From DATKMK01 sp035541895 (GTDB lineage: Bacteria > Desulfobacterota > Binatia > HRBIN30 > JACQVA1), in assembly GCA_035541895.1 (NCBI GenBank), contig DATKMK010000027.1:1-7528 (forward strand): a DNA stretch of 7,528 nt, in the 5' to 3' direction. Within the stretch, counting starts at the first letter, position 1, and every line of letters starts with the position of its first letter. Shown one piece after another: positions 5,827 to 7,528 of the stretch. Below the pieces are notes generated by a model. That model made no database searches and was not told the DNA's origin. It saw only the letters and a list, made by a program, of their open reading frames with translations. The position numbers and the translations under genes were made by a program.

Positions 5827-6915
5827 ATGAAAGCCGCCATTTTCGAAGCTGCCCACAAACCCCTCACGATCGAAGACGTCGACATCGTGAAGCCACGCGC
5901 CGGCGAGGTGCTGGTGCGTACCGTATGCAGCGGCGTGTGCCACTCGGATCTGCATTTCGTCGACGGCGCCTGGTCGCTGCCGATGGCCGCGGTGCTGGGG
6001 CACGAAGCCGCCGGCATCGTCGAAGCGATCGGCGAGGGCGTCACGTACGTGAAGCCGGGTGACCGGGTCATCATGAGCTTCCGACCGTTCTGCGGTAAGT
6101 GCTACTACTGCCTGGGCGGACGGCCCAATCTGTGCAACGACCCGACCATCGGTGCGGCCGGCGCGACGCGTCTGACGTGGAAGGGCAAGCCGATTCTGCA
6201 GTTCGCGAACGTCGGGTCGTTCGCGGAGTTGATGCTGACCTCTGAGAACGGCGTCGTGAAGATTCCAAACGACATGCCGATGGCCGAGGCCTCGCTGATC
6301 GGCTGTGGCGTGATGACTGGGGTCGGCGCAGCGCTCTACACCGCCAAGGTACCGGGCGGCGCGGAAGTGGCGGTGATCGGTTGTGGCGGCATCGGGCTCA
6401 ACATCATTCAAGGCTGCCGGCTGGCGGGTGCGTCGAAGATCATCGCGATCGACATCGTGGACTCGAAGCTGGAAATGGCACAGCGCTTCGGTGCGACGCA
6501 CACGATCAATTCCAAGGCGACTGACAACCTGGTCGACGCCGTGCGAAGCCTGAACGGCGGAACAGGCGTCGAGTACGCGTTCGAGGCGATCGGTGTGCCG
6601 GCGGCGGCCACGCAGGCGTTTTCGATCATCCGCGCCGGCGGCACCTGTGTGGTCGTCGGTATGCACCCGATCGGTTCGCAGATCAGCGTGCCAGGCCCGG
6701 ACTTCCTGCAGGAGAAGAAACTCGTCGGCTGCATGTACGGGTCGACACGCTTTCGCGAACACATGCCGAAAATCGTCGACCTGTTCATGAGCGGCAAACT
6801 CGATCTGTCGAACTTGGTGTCTCGGCGGTTGCCGCTCGATGGCGTCAACGAGGCATTCCGAACGATGAAGGCCGGGGAAGTCGCGCGATCCGTCTTGGAG
6901 ATCTCGACGCCTTAG
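5827..6915 (+). CDS. Zinc-dependent alcohol dehydrogenase (MDR superfamily)
   Basis: A complete 362-residue medium-chain dehydrogenase/reductase that should interconvert an alcohol and an aldehyde or ketone with NAD. Catalytic zinc ligands are seen in GVCHSDLHF (C38, H39), LGHEAAGIV (H59, E60) and GCGVMTG (C160). The structural zinc is bound by four cysteines in FCGKCYYCLGGRPNLC (C89, C92, C95, C103). The Rossmann motif is GCGGIG at 185-190, and D209 at the end of the second strand indicates NAD rather than NADP. Length is normal. The ATG is preceded by a modest AGGA eleven bases upstream, and MKAAIFEAAHKPL is a typical family start. No GGTACC pair lies in the 58-bp gap before it, so it either follows the deacylase in an operon or has an unrelated promoter. 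It ends four bases before the stop of the convergent EthD gene. The alcohol substrate is unknown. Confidence 0.95.
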   Translation: MKAAIFEAAHKPLTIEDVDIVKPRAGEVLVRTVCSGVCHSDLHFVDGAWSLPMAAVLGHEAAGIVEAIGEGVTYVKPGDRVIMSFRPFCGKCYYCLGGRPNLCNDPTIGAAGATRLTWKGKPILQFANVGSFAELMLTSENGVVKIPNDMPMAEASLIGCGVMTGVGAALYTAKVPGGAEVAVIGCGGIGLNIIQGCRLAGASKIIAIDIVDSKLEMAQRFGATHTINSKATDNLVDAVRSLNGGTGVEYAFEAIGVPAAATQAFSIIRAGGTCVVVGMHPIGSQISVPGPDFLQEKKLVGCMYGSTRFREHMPKIVDLFMSGKLDLSNLVSRRLPLDGVNEAFRTMKAGEVARSVLEISTP

Positions 6916-6919
6916 GGCG

Positions 6920-7294
6920 CTATCGCGTGTTGTCGAAGATCGTGTGCTCGCGCGTCAGGAACAGACGCGAGCGGCCGAAGTCGACGCAGCGGCGTTCGTC
7001 TTCGACCATCGCGGCACCGGCTGCGCGTCCTTCATCGGTCGCGGCGCCGCGTTCGAACTCCGCGAGCGAGCCGAACCACACCTCGGTCCCGTCGACCGGC
7101 GGCAGCATGCCGCGCGCCGCGCGCATGGATTCGTTTGCCGGGTGATCGAGCAGATGGCTCTGTACGTATTTGCGCAGCCGCAGCGCGTTCGATTGCGCCG
7201 TCACGAGCGGCCCGTGCGTGTGCAGCCAGTAGTCGTAGAAGCGCGCGGGCGTGTGGTCGGCGCGGCGCGTGATGACGTAGACGAGTTTGATGAT
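6920..7294 (-). CDS. EthD-domain protein with no canonical start codon
   Basis: A small dimeric alpha+beta-barrel protein of the EthD group, found beside many catabolic genes and of unclear role. Read from 7294 it gives 124 residues, the usual family size: IIKLVYVITRRADHTPARF, then YDYWLHTHGPLV (W23, H27, G28, P29 are the family signature), LRKYVQSHLLDH, EVWFGSLAEFERG and DFGRSRLFLTREHTIF. At the expected N-terminus the codons are ATC ATC AAA, where relatives begin ATG-Ile-Lys. GAGG lies seven bases before the first ATC, as if it served that codon. No ATG, GTG or TTG lies upstream in frame before the PepF stop; the first canonical start is GTG at 7204 (residue 31), which would delete the HGP signature. 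The gene may therefore start at ATC inefficiently, have lost its start, or contain a sequence error. It lies 47 bp after the PepF stop, probably in the same transcript. Confidence 0.75.
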   Translation of the reverse strand: MIKLVYVITRRADHTPARFYDYWLHTHGPLVTAQSNALRLRKYVQSHLLDHPANESMRAARGMLPPVDGTEVWFGSLAEFERGAATDEGRAAGAAMVEDERRCVDFGRSRLFLTREHTIFDNTR

Positions 7295-7301
7295 TCCGGA
7301 A

Positions 7302-7305
7302 CCTC
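7302..7305 (-). promoter_or_regulatory. Shine-Dalgarno site pointing to an ATC start of the EthD gene
   Basis: GAGG on the minus strand lies seven bases before the ATC at 7294-7292. The spacing is ideal and no other start codon is near, which supports this as the original start position. Confidence 0.45.
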
Positions 7306-7341
7306 GTTTTGGCAGAGCCTCGATTCGTCGGACCCAACGCT

Positions 7342-7528
7342 TCAGTTGGCCGCGACCTGCACGCCCATCCGCGCCGACAACGTTTCCGCTTCGTCGAGCC
7401 AGCGCGCGACGCTCGCGTCGATGCCGCGCTTCCAGAATGCCGGGTCGCGCGGATCGAGACCGAACGGCGCCATCAGTTCGACCGCGTTGCGGCTGCCGCC
7501 GGCGCGCAGCAGGTCGAGATACATCGGT
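7342..7528 (-). CDS. M3-family oligoendopeptidase F, C-terminal fragment
   Basis: The last 61 residues of a protein whose start lies outside the window. The segment YLDLLRAGGSRNAVELMAPF followed by GLDPRDPAFWKRGIDA matches the end of PepF-like M3 zinc metallopeptidases, where a YLxLLxAGGS motif precedes a helix with xxPxFWxxGL. These cytosolic enzymes cleave short peptides. The zinc-binding HEXXH region would be further upstream and is not visible. The stop codon at 7344-7342 is 47 bp before the EthD gene on the same strand, suggesting a shared transcript. Because only the C-terminus is seen, assignment to PepF rather than another M3 subgroup is likely but not certain. Confidence 0.75.
   Translation of the reverse strand, partial: PMYLDLLRAGGSRNAVELMAPFGLDPRDPAFWKRGIDASVARWLDEAETLSARMGVQVAAN

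Noticed and set aside
3581..5830. A 749-codon open frame on the plus strand overlapping the minus-strand amidohydrolase end and the whole deacylase gene
   Set aside because: It is rich in Arg, Gly and Ala with no recognisable domain, and it covers two well-supported genes in other frames. This is typical of shadow frames in high-GC DNA.
6348..6353. A single GGTACC inside the alcohol dehydrogenase gene
   Set aside because: It is unpaired and coding. It is within chance expectation.
6908..6919. CGCC-TTAG-GGCG inverted repeat at the convergent stops of the dehydrogenase and EthD genes
   Set aside because: A four-base stem without a T-run, partly coding. Too weak to call a terminator.
1..7528. 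Search for tRNA, rRNA, CRISPR repeats, insertion-sequence ends and long direct repeats
   Set aside because: None seen by eye. The only recurrent sequence is the GGTACC element reported above.

Overview
The window is high-GC, gene-dense bacterial DNA. Strong Shine-Dalgarno sites, short gaps and the set of families suggest a proteobacterium with broad catabolic capacity, but no marker gene fixes the taxon. There are no RNA genes, insertion sequences, phage genes or CRISPR arrays.

Layout. On the left, minus strand, is the N-terminus of a PF04909-type amidohydrolase (1-246), cut by the window edge. Just upstream of it is a broken VOC (glyoxalase-fold) gene (346-629). A 242-bp divergent spacer follows. 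On the plus strand come a complete second PF04909 amidohydrolase (872-2050) and, 35 bp later, a beta-keto acid cleavage enzyme (BKACE/DUF849) gene that is frameshifted and lacks its C-terminal third (2086-2705). Convergent to it is a third PF04909 amidohydrolase (2740-3885, minus). Across a 209-bp divergent spacer is a fourth amidohydrolase of a different family, N-acyl-D-amino-acid deacylase-like (4095-5768, plus), followed by a zinc-dependent MDR alcohol dehydrogenase (5827-6915). At the right end, on the minus strand, are an EthD-domain gene with no normal start codon at its expected N-terminus (6920-7294) and the C-terminus of an M3-family oligoendopeptidase F (7342-7528).

How the parts may work together. 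The gene set (C-C or C-N cleaving amidohydrolases, acyl-CoA-forming BKACE, amide hydrolysis, NAD-dependent alcohol oxidation, EthD and VOC accessory domains) looks like a catabolic or biotransformation locus. No substrate can be named from the sequence.

The most notable signal is non-coding. Each of the four amidohydrolase transcription starts has a pair of GGTACC-like boxes upstream whose centres lie 20 bp apart (21 in one case): 310-335, 768-793, 3910-3936 and 4010-4035. The 20-bp phasing, the shared flanks and the positions in promoter regions suggest operators of one unidentified regulator, or an unusual promoter class, tying the locus into one regulon.

A second theme is decay. The VOC and BKACE genes each carry an apparent one-base loss and also lack their C-terminal part. 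EthD appears to have lost its ATG. The four large enzymes that are complete in the window are intact. The frameshifts could be sequence errors; the missing C-termini cannot be explained by a single-base error.
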